From NCBI GenBank assembly GCA_022606425.2, contig JAHDVF020000010.1, forward strand, positions 1,984,001 to 2,048,000: a DNA stretch of 64,000 nucleotides, given 5' to 3'. Shown here in pieces: positions 63,241 to 64,000 of the stretch. The position numbers and the translations under genes were made by a program. Positions within the stretch are counted from its first letter, which is position 1. Each line of letters starts with the position of its first letter. A model generated the notes under the pieces. The model saw only the letters and a list, made by a program, of their open reading frames with translations, made no database searches and was not told where the DNA came from. Source of the stretch: Lepidostoma basale. Its lineage: Eukaryota > Arthropoda > Insecta > Trichoptera > Lepidostomatidae.

Positions 63241-64000
63241 TTAGGTTAGTACGCAGGGAACCAGTCCTTTCGGCAGACTGGTGGTCTTTTCCCTACTGCA
63301 CCACGGCATGGTCACCAGTTTTAGCTGGCTTCCAGGGCTATCCACTATCTTACCAGTAGGCCAGGGAATCCGAACCCTCTTTTCTTGTCCAGCTCGTAAC
63401 ATGGGGCTTTTCCGAAGATGGTCCACCTCCACCTATCTGCCGTAGTCGTCAGGTAATCTGAATTGGCTAACTCCTTTGTATACGATTTGTATAGAGCAAG
63501 TGTAGACGGCGCCAAGTTCGGCTATCTTTCACCAGACTTCACAGCATTCTAACATGAGTATGGTCTATCTACAATATCCGCACTTGCTGGACCTGAGAGA
63601 GCCGAAGACTCTAACACGGTATTCTACCATAGGCAAGGCAAGACGAGAGTAAACTTCCCAAACTCCCTTCATATCATCTCTATCCACTCAATCGCAACTT
63701 TGTAGCTGTCATATAGTTGTCATATAGACAAATATCGAATTATATTTGTTAATGAGCTAGACTTCACTAATTAGTGATCAAAAATCGTTGGTGGATTAGT
63801 AAGTGGTATACTAAGACGGGTCCTTTAAATTGCCCGTAGTGTTAAAACTTATTGTATTCTGCGTGCAATAAGGGAGGTAATCAATATAAGGAATACATGT
63901 ATAATTAGGTTATTATGTAAACATATACAAGTATAGTTATGTTAGAAGAAGACAGATCTGTTCAATTCCTGAAAATAAGAATTTCTAATTGTTCTAGACT
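63241..64000. other. window end, repeat-like DNA
   Basis: 63241-63560 is GC-richer (CCAGTCCTTTCGGCAGACTG, GGCATGGTCACCAGTTTTAG), probably a transposon piece with no partner here. The rest is AT-rich; nothing recognised. Confidence 0.4.

Overview
This is animal nuclear DNA, AT-rich, with intron-split genes and very dense transposable-element debris. The three genes and repeat types fit a holometabolous insect, most likely a moth or butterfly. An arylphorin-type storage hexamerin, a troponin C whose start codon stands alone in its own exon, and LINE fragments ending in (TTAG)n or (ATTTG)n tails point that way. The order-level assignment is an inference.

Layout. (1) About 1-21764, plus strand: the 3' 13 coding exons of a RECK orthologue (GPI-anchored, cysteine-rich protein with Kazal motifs), 890 codons ending in a stop at 21762-21764. 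A doubtful earlier exon lies at 1-56; the signal peptide and first CC repeat are off the left edge. Its introns are packed with LINE pieces. (2) 21765-29028: intergenic, repeats only. (3) 29029-41038, minus strand: a complete five-exon troponin C gene (151 aa) with a TATA box at 41106-41111. Only its fourth EF-hand is canonical, as in the insect flight-muscle 'F1' isoform. (4) 41112-52439: intergenic, repeats and AT-rich DNA. (5) 52500-58395, minus strand: a complete five-exon arylphorin-like hexamerin (712 aa) with signal peptide, TATA box and poly(A) signal. (6) 58450-64000: repeats, including a Penelope-like element (PLE) at about 60178-63240. RECK and troponin C converge; troponin C and the hexamerin are in tandem. 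Nothing suggests the three genes work together: one acts at the cell surface and matrix, one in muscle, one as a fat-body storage protein.

The most unusual content is not in the genes. At least five families of palindromic (foldback) repeats carry the same small cassette: a CUGANGA-like heptamer, a stem-loop, GAAAC and a GUC/GUU-like triplet. That is the layout of a hammerhead ribozyme. The copy at 33546-33585 (minus) has the full conserved core with all three helices. The PLE (reverse-transcriptase remnant plus GIY-YIG endonuclease) has inverted terminal repeats, each with a hammerhead-like cassette. Two foldback families share the PLE's terminal sequence, so they look like non-autonomous PLE derivatives. 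Nested insertions allow parts of the repeat history to be ordered.

Boundaries of transposon fragments are by eye and approximate (tens of bases). Exon boundaries were set by splice sites with reading phase checked across every junction.
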